Shown: one piece after another, positions 8,597 to 17,409 of the stretch
How the letters are laid out: each line of letters starts with the position of its first letter
Numbering within the stretch: the stretch's first letter is position 1
Assembly: GCA_012295225.1 (NCBI GenBank)
Contig: WMKK01000003.1
Location: 310,001 to 374,000 of the forward strand
DNA: 64,000 bases
Direction: 5' to 3'
Source of the DNA: Ostreococcus mediterraneus
Lineage: Eukaryota > Chlorophyta > Mamiellophyceae > Mamiellales > Bathycoccaceae
Translations under genes and position numbers: made by a program
The notes under the pieces: generated by a model
Told to the model about the DNA's origin: nothing
The model's input: the letters and a program-made list of their open reading frames with translations, nothing else
Databases searched by the model: none

Positions 8597-9331
8597 ATGT
8601 CACAGTACTTTTACATCGATCCGCAAGGGCGCGAGCAAGGACCGTTCGCGTTCGCGCACGTGGCGAAGTGGTACAAGCACGGGTACTTGGCGCCGAATCT
8701 CGGCTGCAGACGCGCGGATGAAGGCACGTATCGACGCACGGTGACGCAGGCGCTGGTGGAAGATGCGGCGGCGAATGGTGTGCCCGCGCATGCGGTGTCG
8801 GAACTCGTGCGGCCGACGTCGTCGGCGAGGGGCGGTGCGGTGAGCGGGTCGAGCGGATTACGCGAGGTCCCGCCGCCTCCGCCGGTAGCGTCGTCTCATC
8901 CAGCGGGTGGGCGGGCGATGACGGATGTGAATGCGTGTATGGAGAAATTATTAGAGTTGCTCGACCGCGTGCTGCCTATTGTGCTCGAGGGTGGATTGCG
9001 CGAGGAGTTTGGAGAGGTGTGGAGCGAGATGTTACACACGCCGCCGCCGTGGACGCTCGAGACGACGTTACGCGAGCTCAAGGCGAATTGGGGGTCGTTA
9101 TTTGCGTCACAACCGAGACGCATTAATGAAATTGAGTGTTTACTCGATATGGCGATTCGACAAAGGAAAGAGACTCGTCTGGCGGAGAATGAAGTGCAAG
9201 GGAAAGAGGCTTCGGCGGCGGCGGTTGCGCTACTGAGCGCGTGTCCCAAGACATTTCCGCCCGCTGTAATAGAGCGCTTACGTGTCGCGTGGGAGGAGGC
9301 AGAACAAATAAGAGCCTTCTTACACGTGTGA
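8597..9331 (+). CDS. Small GYF-domain protein
   Basis: 244 aa. Residues 3-40 form a GYF domain at the extreme N-terminus: YFYIDPQG, then REQGPF (residues 12-17), W25 and HGYL, matching the GYF signature GPF-x(n)-W-x(n)-GYF with leucine for the final aromatic. GYF domains bind proline-rich peptides in splicing and translation-control proteins. A proline run (PPPPP, about 97-101) follows, which could be a ligand for such domains. The remaining 130 residues are predicted mostly helical and I do not recognise them. Most GYF proteins are far larger. The start at 8597 puts the domain at residue 3. Confidence 0.8.
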   Translation: MSQYFYIDPQGREQGPFAFAHVAKWYKHGYLAPNLGCRRADEGTYRRTVTQALVEDAAANGVPAHAVSELVRPTSSARGGAVSGSSGLREVPPPPPVASSHPAGGRAMTDVNACMEKLLELLDRVLPIVLEGGLREEFGEVWSEMLHTPPPWTLETTLRELKANWGSLFASQPRRINEIECLLDMAIRQRKETRLAENEVQGKEASAAAVALLSACPKTFPPAVIERLRVAWEEAEQIRAFLHV

Positions 9332-9429
9332 GGACGAGCGTGACGACGACAGCAGCATAGGTACAGCAGTGTAATTCACTTTTTTAGCGAGCGAAATGCA
9401 AATACGTATTGACAACGTGCGCACTCAGA

Positions 9430-10317
9430 TTACGCGACAAGCGCGCGCGCGGATCCGCCGCGCATTTGTCGTCCTAAAAAGCCACGCCCAATGTGGCGTT
9501 TTGAAGTTCTATTGTGTCTACTACTCGTTGCTCGAGCGGCCGTTCGCGATCTAGATGCGATCGAAGCTTGCGTATTCAACGTCGAAGGCTTGTGCACGCC
9601 GCATCGTTCGATAGTGATGCGCTGGAACGTCTCACCTTCTTGACGCGCATCACCAAGCTTTTGCAGAGCATATATAATGTCGTATCCTTCGATCACTTGG
9701 CCGAACGCCACGTGCTTGTTGTCCAATTGAGGCTTGTCCTCAAACGTAATCATGAACTGACTGCCGTTGCGCCCCGGCGTCACTCCCCCTTCATTGTGCA
9801 TAGTCAAAATCCCCGCATCAATGTGCTTCAACTCGTAGTTCTCATCATCGAAACATTCGCCATATACGCTTTGCCCGCCTGGCGCGCAGTCGGGCAAAAG
9901 TGTCGCGAAATCAAAGTAATCTGGATCATTCGGGTTGTACACCACCGAGTCCAACTTTGTGAAATCGCCCCCAACAATCCAATTCGAAGGATACACTTTG
10001 AACATCGTCCCGGCGTAGCAATGATAATCACACAATTGTACAAAGTTTTGCGCCGTGATCGGCGCAACGTCTTCTTTGACTTCGAACACAACCTTCCCCA
10101 AATAGTATCCGCCCGCGCGCAGCTCAAAGAAACACTGCGGGTTGCTCTCGTTCACCGGAAACGGAGGCGTGTACTTCACGGGCGTGATTGCCAACGGCTC
10201 GGCGCGCATCACACGCGTTTCCCACTTCACGGCGTAGACTCCACCAGGGGCCAGCGGAAGAATGGACGGGATGTCCTTGCTCTTCGCATCCTTTGGGACG
10301 TCATCAGGCGTGGACAT
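9430..10317 (-). CDS. Divergent cyclophilin-type peptidyl-prolyl isomerase domain protein
   Basis: 295 aa. A unique N-terminus (1 to about 65) precedes a cyclophilin fold (about 66-240), recognised from APITAQNFVQLC, VGGDF, GILTMHNEGG, GSQFMITF and DNKHVAFGQVIEGYD. The active-site segment that normally reads FHR...QGGDF is FKVYPSNWIVGGDF here: it is one residue shorter, and the catalytic arginine is absent or displaced. There is also an insertion between the GGDF strand and the GILTM strand. Isomerase activity is therefore doubtful. The last 50 residues are very basic and Ser-rich, perhaps RNA-binding. It lies upstream of, and on the same strand as, the DEG protease. Confidence 0.87.
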   Translation of the reverse strand: MSTPDDVPKDAKSKDIPSILPLAPGGVYAVKWETRVMRAEPLAITPVKYTPPFPVNESNPQCFFELRAGGYYLGKVVFEVKEDVAPITAQNFVQLCDYHCYAGTMFKVYPSNWIVGGDFTKLDSVVYNPNDPDYFDFATLLPDCAPGGQSVYGECFDDENYELKHIDAGILTMHNEGGVTPGRNGSQFMITFEDKPQLDNKHVAFGQVIEGYDIIYALQKLGDARQEGETFQRITIERCGVHKPSTLNTQASIASRSRTAARATSSRHNRTSKRHIGRGFLGRQMRGGSARALVA

Positions 10318-10583
10318 CGTGCGAAGCTCACGTCGACGAGACGGCGCGCGTACGGTGCGAGATAGGCGAACGTGTCACGATCGTCCTGACTCGATCAATT
10401 CGATCACGCGCGTTCGGAACAGGAGTCGATGAGTGCGGCTGTGAGAGCGAGTTTTGGAAATCAAGTGGATAAAGCGAGGCGGCGGCTCAAGCGACGCGGC
10501 CGCGACGAGGAAATGAACTAGTAAAGAAACTCCGATGACAATGCGCTAAATGAAAGATAAGATGCGGACTAGATGGCGGCCGT

Positions 10584-12299
10584 TCAGAGCAAATCCACGC
10601 TACGGTCTGACTGAACACAGTGCGTCTTCAAAATCGCGGCCGTACTTTTCTTGGCCTCCTTCGTGTTCAGGACGACTAGCTGATTTTGATCGAGTTCTAG
10701 CTTGATATATTCATCGGTGCAAGTTTCAACCATATCAACGAGTGACTTCAAGTTGCGAACGGGCTTCCCGTTGACACCGCTGACGATAATGTTAACAATG
10801 TCTTCGTACCCAATATTGATGTCCGCGCTGAGCACTTGCGACACGACGACGACTTGATCACCAGGCTGCTCTTTGTGTTCGTGCATCATGCGGTGGAGCA
10901 AACGAAGCGGAGCGTCGTAATCGTAATCTTTACCGTACTCAGAACGCAAATACGGCACACACACAGCGGTGAAAACGATGCCCGCACAAATGTAATAACT
11001 CGGAGGGACGCCTTCGATATGCACTGGTACCAAGCGATTGTGTGGCGTGAGATCGATCGTAAAAGTCATCACCTTACCATTGCGTAACACGGTCACTTTA
11101 GATGTATCTCCAACGTACTTTCGGCTCACAAGATAGGAAAAGTTGATGCGTTCGCCCGTGCGAAACGGCACCGTGCCGTCAGACGCGACGTCGACGCCAT
11201 CAAACTGCATCAATACATCCATGCGCTTCAAGAACTTCGACGCTGGAGCTAGCGGTGATATTCTTCGAAGTACCACACCTTTGTGCGTCGGCTTCATACC
11301 CAAGCTCTTCCGTAGTGATGGGTTTTCCAAGCGTTGAAACTCACATTGCAACGCTGGAAAGCCGTTGTATTTGCCCGACCTGCCGTAATCCGTAATAAAG
11401 TGGTCGATTACGGGCGTTGGAATGACGTAACCAATGTTTTCCGTGTCACCATCTTTGAGCGATTGAAAAGCTACGCCCACGCACTGCCCTTCGCGATTGA
11501 ACGCGGGACCGCCCGAGTTACCGCTGTTGATCGCGGCGTCGATTTGTACCCCCAAGAGCTCCGCCGCGCCGTGCGAATACGACGTCACCTCGATGCGTGA
11601 CACCACACCGGACGTGACGGAAATAGCGATACCACCCACAGGATATCCCACAACGGTGACGTCGTCTTGTAATCGCGGAAGTACGCCGAATCTCACGGGT
11701 TCGACACCCTCAAAGAACTCGTCGTCCTCCACCGTGAGCAACGCCAAGTCGCACTCCACCCCGATCGCGAGCACCTTTGCCACGTATTTCGTATCCGATC
11801 CACGCTTCTTCAACTTGACCTGCGTGTGATGCTCCACCGAATGTGCATTCGTTAACACCCGCTTCCCCTCTATGATGAATCCCGTGCTCGTCGAACTACT
11901 CTGTCGCTTCCGTTGCCAAGGCAGCGAATAGTTTGGCTCGGTGTGCACGCAAAACACCTTCACCACCGCATCGATGGGATACTGCGGCGCGCGCTCGTCG
12001 TCCGAATACCCCTCCGAATCCTCCCCAAAGTAATCTATGCTCTCTTCCTCCTCCTCCGCGACGACGATGGCGGTGGCCACGTGTCGACGCTTCGTCGTCG
12101 TCTTTGCCGCCCGTCCCGTCGAAGCGAGAGACGCGCGCGCGCCCCCCGTCACCGGCGCCTTCCTCTTCGCCTTAGCCACAGACCCACTCGCGCGCACCGC
12201 CTTCAACGACGACGACGACGCTTTCACCGGCGATGCCGCCCCACGCGCGTCCTCGTCGTCGTCATCACCGCGATCCGCTTTCGCACCACGCCGCCGCAT
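10584..12299 (-). CDS. DEG9: DEG/HtrA-type serine protease, plant DEG9-like
   Basis: 571 aa. The N-terminus (1-125) is basic with Lys/Arg clusters and acidic patches, more like a nuclear protein than a transit peptide. The trypsin-like domain shows H in [11 protein letters not shown] in [11 protein letters not shown] and nucleophile S in [10 protein letters not shown], so the triad is intact. A PDZ-like region follows ([18 protein letters not shown]), then the long C-terminal part with [16 protein letters not shown] typical of plant DEG9/DEG2-type enzymes. DEG9 is known as a nucleolar/nuclear protease; assignment among the Deg paralogues is by overall pattern. The start is the first in-frame ATG. 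The longer frame upstream begins at GTG and is arginine-rich noise. Confidence 0.88.
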   Translation of the reverse strand: MRRRGAKADRGDDDDEDARGAASPVKASSSSLKAVRASGSVAKAKRKAPVTGGARASLASTGRAAKTTTKRRHVATAIVVAEEEEESIDYFGEDSEGYSDDERAPQYPIDAVVKVFCVHTEPNYSLPWQRKRQSSSTSTGFIIEGKRVLTNAHSVEHHTQVKLKKRGSDTKYVAKVLAIGVECDLALLTVEDDEFFEGVEPVRFGVLPRLQDDVTVVGYPVGGIAISVTSGVVSRIEVTSYSHGAAELLGVQIDAAINSGNSGGPAFNREGQCVGVAFQSLKDGDTENIGYVIPTPVIDHFITDYGRSGKYNGFPALQCEFQRLENPSLRKSLGMKPTHKGVVLRRISPLAPASKFLKRMDVLMQFDGVDVASDGTVPFRTGERINFSYLVSRKYVGDTSKVTVLRNGKVMTFTIDLTPHNRLVPVHIEGVPPSYYICAGIVFTAVCVPYLRSEYGKDYDYDAPLRLLHRMMHEHKEQPGDQVVVVSQVLSADINIGYEDIVNIIVSGVNGKPVRNLKSLVDMVETCTDEYIKLELDQNQLVVLNTKEAKKSTAAILKTHCVQSDRSVDLL

Positions 12300-12552
12300 C
12301 GCGTCCCGTCGTCCCGTCTCAACACCCGCGCGCCGTCCTCCGCGCCGTCCTCCGCGCGCCGCCGTCCGCGCCTCCTCACGTCTCTCGCGCGTCTCCCTGC
12401 CGCGCTCGCGTCCGTGCGCACGCCCTGTACGCGCGCCCTTGCGTCGACGAATGGCGCGGTGCGCACAAACCGACCGCCGCGTCAGAGCGCGCCTCTGACG
12501 CGGCACACATCGTCACCCGCGTCATCGCACCCCCGCGTCGCCATCGCGCGCG
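12300..12552. promoter_or_regulatory. Divergent promoter, DEG protease / PAH protein
   Basis: 253 bp between divergent starts. The sequence is C-rich on the + strand, with no AT-rich box and no ORF of merit. Promoter role inferred. Confidence 0.35.
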
Positions 12553-14663
12553 ATGTCCGCGGATGAACAGCGCCGCGCGCTGGACTACGTCCGCCGCGTC
12601 CGCGAGCGCTTCATCGCCGAACCGAAGCGATACGAACGCTTCTTAACCATCATGAAGGACTTCAAGAGCCAGAGGTGCGGCGCATTCAAAAACCGCATCG
12701 CAACGAGCTCATCGCGCGCGCACGTCGCCGGCGACCGCGCGCGGGCGCGTTCGCGTGGCGCGAATGATGCACTGACATTTCTATTGCGTGTTTTCGCGGT
12801 GCGCGTCGCAGGATTAACGCGAGCGAGGTCGCGGCGCGCGTGCGCGAGACGCTATCCACGCACGACGACTTGGTCGCTGGATTCAACGTCTTCTTGCCCG
12901 AGGTATGCGCGGTGATGACGCGACGCGTGCGATGCGTGTGATGCGACGCATGCGCGCGCGATGGGTTGAGGAAATTACAATGCATGCGTGGTGTGCGCGA
13001 ACGCGCGCGTTGTCGCCGCGAATCGTCGTCATTTGTTTCATTCATTCATCCACTGACCGCTCGCGCGTCTTTTCCCACGCGTTCGCAGGATGCGCGCATC
13101 GACGCGCGCGGTGGGCTCGGCGCGACGGCGTCGGCCGCGCGACGACGCGGCGGCGCGGCGACGACGGGGTCCGGGAAATCGCGCGGACGTGGTCGTCCGC
13201 GCGGATCGACGACGGCGGCGGCGGCGATGCGCCGCGACGCCGGCGACGACGACGACCGCGCGCGGGTCGATCGACGCGAGGTGCGTTCGAAAGCCATGCG
13301 TCATCGATCGCGCGTGCGATTCGATCGATATCGATTGATCGATCGATCGGTCACGGGTTTTCGCTGGGCGTCGCGACCGTTCATGAACGGTCGATGTGTC
13401 CCTCGAGGAGGCGAATCGCCATTTATGTGGGCGATCGAGGTGATGGTTTGGGCGCGCGTCGCGGGCTAGAGCGGGGCGGACGCCGGATCGTACGACGACG
13501 ACGCGTGTGCGTAGGCGTTGATGACTGACGATGTGTGATGTTGCTTCTTTTTGTGTGTCGTCGCCGTACAGGTTCCAGCGGGGATGACGCAGGCGAATTT
13601 GAATGGCGGGTACGCGTTGTTGCATAGGATTCGTTCGAGCTACGCGGGCGACGAGCGACCGTACCAGGCGTTTTTGCAGACGTTGATTAAGTTTAGGAAT
13701 AAGCAGTTTAGTGCTGAGGAAGTGGTGCATAAGTTTGCGTTATTGTTTTATGATAAACCGTATTTGCTCGAAGGGAAGGATGGGTTGGAGAGTTTCGTGC
13801 CGAAGACGTGCAAGCCGCCCAGGCGGTCGACGTGGTTTGACTGGAAACCTTCGGTGCATCATAGATTCAGCAGTGAGAGCTTTAGATTATTCGTCCGCAC
13901 GTTGTTGATGTGTGAGTTTAAAAGTCGATATAATCCTCCAGAGCCGAAAACGCGACGTTGGCGGTTGAGTGATGAAGGCGATAGTAGCGAATCCGATAGC
14001 GACGACACGACTGATAGCGACAGCGAAACCGAGTCGTCGACGGTGGTTGAGAAGGAGTCGGGAACGTTGCGTGCAGATCAAATTCCCGATTGTTGGACCG
14101 GATCAAAAGGCGATCGCATGCTGAGCGCGTTTGAGAAGTTGGCGCTCGAGTTGAAACCGATGGATGAGGAATATTGCTGGGCGGATACAAAGGTGAAGCG
14201 CGAATCTAAAGTCGTCAAGGAGGAGGTGGAATCCCGCAGTAAACGTGGCCGTGGAGAGGAAAGAGACTACACGAATACGCCGAGAGAGTCACCTTCGCCG
14301 CCACCATCGTTCAACAAACGTCGCGCGAGCGCACGAATCACCGCAAAGGTGAATCGAGGAATTATTTACAATCGATATCGAAGCTTGCAGTCGCCAGACG
14401 GAGCGCTCGGCGGTCGCATGCGCATGACTCGTTCCATGAGCACGGTGGATGACGAGCTACCACCAAAGCTTGGGAGGAAATTAGTACTTTACAGAGATGC
14501 GGCAAAAATGTCGCCGCTCTGTTCAGAACGCATCGGGTTGCACTCTTTACCGGCGAACTGTATAGAAAAAATTATAGCGCACTTCGCCGTGCAAGAAGGT
14601 ATCGCCGAACTTAACGTCATCCGAGAAACGTTGATGAAGTCGCTCATAAAGAAGGGCTATTAA
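12553..14663 (+). CDS. SIN3-like PAH-domain protein, four exons
   Basis: Proposed exons: 12553-12674, 12812-12902, 13089-13280 and 13572-14663, giving 498 aa. The first PAH (paired amphipathic helix) domain is split by intron 1: exon 1 ends in LTIMKDFKSQR and exon 2 supplies INASEVAARVRETL and LVAGFNVFLPE, a textbook PAH. Exon 3 encodes a basic linker with an AT-hook-like GRGRPRG. Exon 4 opens with a second PAH (YALLHRIRSSYAG, then YQAFLQTLIKFRNKQF and LLEGKDGLESFVP). The rest is acidic, then basic, with helical C-terminus. PAH domains recruit repressors to SIN3-HDAC complexes, but the HDAC-interaction region of true SIN3 is not visible and the protein is about a third of normal size. Introns are 137, 186 and 291 nt, all GT-AG, each with ACTGAC before the acceptor. 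Confidence 0.78.
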
Positions 14664-15134
14664 AAAATATTGAGTTGTTCAAATATTTCTCTTCCGCGTC
14701 GCCTGAGACTTAGTGTAGCAATGATAATAATCAGCATCAGAAAATCGTCGCGACTGCACGAGCCGAATCGCGCGATCTCGCCTGGCGCGCGAGAAATATA
14801 CTTCGGTCCTAGCCGTGCGAATTACAATACAAAATAGATCCAACGTCGGTGCACGCGCGCGCGCTCTGCAACGATGCGTACATCACCGCACACACGCGCG
14901 CGCACACACTCTCAAAGAACATCGCGTCCCGCCAAGTTCGGGTCGCGCGCCCGCGTCGTCGTCCCATTCAAACCCTACGATACTTTGGCGCTCGCGTCGC
15001 GCGTGGCGTCCACGTCCACGTCCACCCCACGAGCACGCGATCGTCATCACCACCATCTCTCGCTCTCCCTCTATCCACGCCCCACGAACGCGCGTTCATC
15101 CGCGTCAACGCCCCGCGAGCGCGCCCATCATCGC
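14664..15134. other. Convergent intergenic region with a telo-box-containing block and no recognised gene
   Basis: 471 bp between the 3' ends of the PAH gene and the ATP synthase 6 kDa gene. It is AT-rich to about 14730, then GC-rich. At 14970-15001 it carries AAACCCTACGATACTTTGGC followed by CTCGCGTCGCG, nearly the same as a block at 58390-58420. Within it TTTGGCGC matches an E2F-type site. Open frames here are low-complexity Arg/His/Ser and unconvincing. Confidence 0.5.
14970..15001 (+). promoter_or_regulatory. Shared block, copy 1 (telo-box plus E2F-like)
   Basis: Matches 58390-58420 at 17 of the first 20 positions and then shares CTCGCGTCGCG after a one-base indel. It contains AAACCCTA and TTTGGCGC. 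No gene start lies nearby in a sensible direction. Confidence 0.4.
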
Positions 15135-15308
15135 CTAGTGCGATCCCCCGGGATTGACAAACTTGCTCGCCTTTTTGTCCGCGTCGGTGATGCCCGCGGT
15201 GACGTACACCACGGTCGCACCGATGGCGGCGATGCCGGAGAAGAACGGCCACGCCTTGGGGATTTCCCGGGCGAGCGCGCTGAAGAAACTTTGGTTCGAG
15301 TACGGCAT
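15135..15308 (-). CDS. Mitochondrial ATP synthase 6 kDa subunit (plant-type)
   Basis: 57 aa, too short for most gene finders. The pattern FFSALAREIPKAWPFFSG, one membrane helix (about 22-38), then a Thr-Asp-Ala-Asp-Lys-Lys segment and SKFV near the C-terminus matches the plant 6 kDa F1Fo subunit (FF-R-E-x-x-x-x-WPF ... EEDAKNSKFV). It is a membrane-embedded accessory subunit of mitochondrial ATP synthase. The only in-frame ATG is at 15308; the longer frame upstream starts at GTG. It lies 2 kb from the gene for OSCP, another subunit of the same complex, and faces Rab18 across 137 bp. Confidence 0.8.
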   Translation of the reverse strand: MPYSNQSFFSALAREIPKAWPFFSGIAAIGATVVYVTAGITDADKKASKFVNPGGSH

Positions 15309-15320
15309 CGCGTCGTCGCG

Positions 15321-15352
15321 TCGCGCAGTGCCGAACGATCGGCATTGCGCGA
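15321..15352. repeat. Inverted repeat (14-bp arms, 4-bp loop) in the ATP6kDa/Rab18 promoter
   Basis: Left arm TCGCGCAGTGCCGA (15321-15334), loop ACGA, right arm TCGGCATTGCGCGA (15339-15352). The arms pair at 13 of 14 positions. It sits 13 bp upstream of the 6 kDa subunit ATG, so it is either a hairpin in that gene's 5' leader or a dyad operator. Confidence 0.6.
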
Positions 15353-15445
15353 CGCGTTGCGTGCGTCGACGACGGGAGACGACGAGCGCGGAGGGGTGAT
15401 CGACCGACGACGACGACGGCGACGGCGACGGTGGTGACGGGCGCG

Positions 15446-16069
15446 ATGTCGGACGGTGCGAACGGCGACGCACCGCCGTACGACCACTTGGTGAAGCTGC
15501 TGCTCGTCGGGGACAGCGGCGTGGGCAAGAGCTCGTTGTTGATGCGGTTCGTTGCGGATAAGTTTGAGGAGGTGTCGCCTACGATCGGGGTGGATTTTAA
15601 ACTCAAGTACGTGGATGTGCATGGGAAGAAGCTCAAGCTGACGGTGTGGGATACCGCCGGGCAGGAGCGCTTTCGCACGCTGACGAGCTCGTATTACCGG
15701 GGAGCGCAAGGCGTGATTTTCGTGTACGACATCACGAGCGAGGAGACGTTTGAAAATTTACGAGATGTTTGGAGAAAAGAAGTTGAATTGTACAGCACTA
15801 TTGAGAACGCGGTGAAAATTGTGATTGGAAATAAGGTTGATAAGGAGGCAGACCGGGCGGTTTCGCGTGAAAAAGGCGTCGCGTTCGCCAAGGAGTTTGG
15901 CTGCTTATTCTTAGAGTGCAGCGCCAAGACGAACCGTAGCGTGCAAGAAGCGTTCGATGAACTCGTGAAAGGTATCTTAGAAGCCCCGGGCTTGTTGTCC
16001 GAGCTCGGTACGGATGATCCGGCGGTGAAATTGGGAGCGTACGGAGAGTCGACGTCGGGATGTTGCTAA
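15446..16069 (+). CDS. RABC: Rab GTPase, Rab18/RABC family
   Basis: 207 aa. G-motifs: P-loop GDSGVGKS (22-29), effector threonine in SPTIGVDF, WDTAGQE (68-74), NKVD (129-132) and SAK (159-161). The C-terminus is GCC, a double-cysteine geranylgeranylation site. The switch and specificity regions (SSYYRGAQGVIFVYD, a Trp-Arg-Lys-Glu-x-Glu-Leu-Tyr segment, and SREKG after the NKVD motif) match plant RABC/Rab18, which works in ER-Golgi, peroxisome and lipid-droplet traffic. The start is the first ATG in frame; an upstream GTG reading adds five residues without support. Confidence 0.94.
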   Translation: MSDGANGDAPPYDHLVKLLLVGDSGVGKSSLLMRFVADKFEEVSPTIGVDFKLKYVDVHGKKLKLTVWDTAGQERFRTLTSSYYRGAQGVIFVYDITSEETFENLRDVWRKEVELYSTIENAVKIVIGNKVDKEADRAVSREKGVAFAKEFGCLFLECSAKTNRSVQEAFDELVKGILEAPGLLSELGTDDPAVKLGAYGESTSGCC

Positions 16070-16271
16070 ACGCGACGGCGCTCTTCCACAGCGCCGCAAT
16101 GTGTACAATGTAGAGACAATAGGGCAAAACGAGTTAATTCTAGCAATGTTATAGTATTGAAGTCTTCAAAAAGCTACAGGACTCAAAAACACGGATGCCG
16201 CAATAGTTGACGCGGTCACTCGCCGCGCGTCGCGAGTCGATTTTTGTTTGGTTACACGTGCGCGCGCTCAT

Positions 16272-17328
16272 TTAAAGCGGCGCGGCAATGACGGCTTCGT
16301 ACTTCTTGATCGTGGTAAGCAACGAAAGGTCGAAGAACTTTTCGCCAATGCTAGCCGTCAAACCACCGAGAAGACGAGGGTCCACCTTGGTCTCCACCTT
16401 CAACTTTGACCCAGCCGGAGCGTGGCCCTTGATGGAGTCCTGCACCTTTGTGAGCTGCGCTTCCGTGAGATCGTGCGCAGTCGTGATCACGCACTTCACC
16501 TCGTTACGACTCGCCATGCACTGTTCTTCAAAACGAGTAGCGATCATCTTCAACTCCGGAAGGCGTCCATTCTCCGCCATGGCGGCTACAAAGTTGGACG
16601 TGATCGGCGTAAACTTTGCGCCTTCGCAAAATTCCTTCACCCCCGCCAACTTCTTCGACTTGGCCATCGATGGATCCATCAAAAATTGCTTAAACTTGGC
16701 ATCCTTCTCAACCAATGCCGTGAGCTATCGACACAACACAACACAACACGCGATACACGTCAGTTTCAAACCTCTATTGTCGCGCGTTCCCCCATCTCTC
16801 TCCGCGCGCGCTCGATCGAGCGCTCGCGCGCGCCACGTACCTGTTGCACTTCACCCTCAACCGCGGCTAACACATTCGCCTTCGCCGCGGCGACGTACAA
16901 CGCCGACGCATAGCGACCACTGGTCCCGTACTGTTGCAAAGGCGCCTATATTCACGCGCGACGCGAATCCAAAACACCACCCGTCAGTACGCCACCACAT
17001 CCAACGCAAACCCACGCTCGCGCGCGACGCGACCGCGCGAACGACCCACTTTGGCGCGCACGCGACGCGAGATAAAACGTACCGTCACTTCCGGCTTCCC
17101 AGCGGGCGCTTTCGGCGCCGCACCCGTCGCGAACGCGCGAACCTGTACACACACGCGCGCGCGCACTCGTCAGTCTCATCATCGGCCCAACGACGAACGA
17201 TCGCGCCTCTATACGCGCGCAAACCCCGTCACCGCCGTCGCGCGCGAACCCATCGCACGCTATCGCACGCGAACACGCACCGAAATCCCCGACCGCGCGG
17301 TCGCGCGCATCGCGAAACGTCGAAGCAT
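16272..17328 (-). CDS. ATP5: Mitochondrial ATP synthase subunit OSCP (delta family), four exons
   Basis: Proposed exons on the minus strand: 17328-17281, 17142-17083, 16945-16841 and 16724-16272, giving 221 aa with all junctions in phase 0. Exon 1 encodes MLRRFAMRATARSGIS and exon 2 begins VRAFATGAAP, together a model mitochondrial presequence. Exon 3 gives PLQQYGTSGRYASALYVAA and exon 4 the rest (FLMDPSMAKSKKLAGV, a central helical part, and VDPRLLGGLTASIG near the C-terminus), the OSCP/delta signature. OSCP caps the F1 head and ties it to the peripheral stalk. Introns are 138, 137 and 116 nt, GT-AG, each with ACTGAC near the acceptor. The start is 81 bp from the divergent kelch gene. Reading only the last exon would give a false N-terminally truncated protein. 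Confidence 0.93.
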
Positions 17329-17377
17329 CGTCGTCGACGTGTCGCGCGCGCGAGCGAATGCGGTCGATCGCGCGTAC

Positions 17378-17385
17378 TTAGGGCT
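17378..17385 (-). promoter_or_regulatory. Telo-box variant AGCCCTAA upstream of OSCP
   Basis: AGCCCTAA on the minus strand, about 50 bp upstream of the OSCP ATG. The same variant occurs at 29963-29970, upstream of the Nup214 gene. Regulatory meaning inferred. Confidence 0.3.
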
Positions 17386-17409
17386 CGCGCGTGCGCATCA
17401 GTGGACAGA

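Noticed and set aside
16288-17409. Long upstream extension of the kelch reading frame
   Set aside because: It runs antisense through all OSCP exons and has low-complexity Arg/His/Thr sequence; OSCP on the other strand is well supported.
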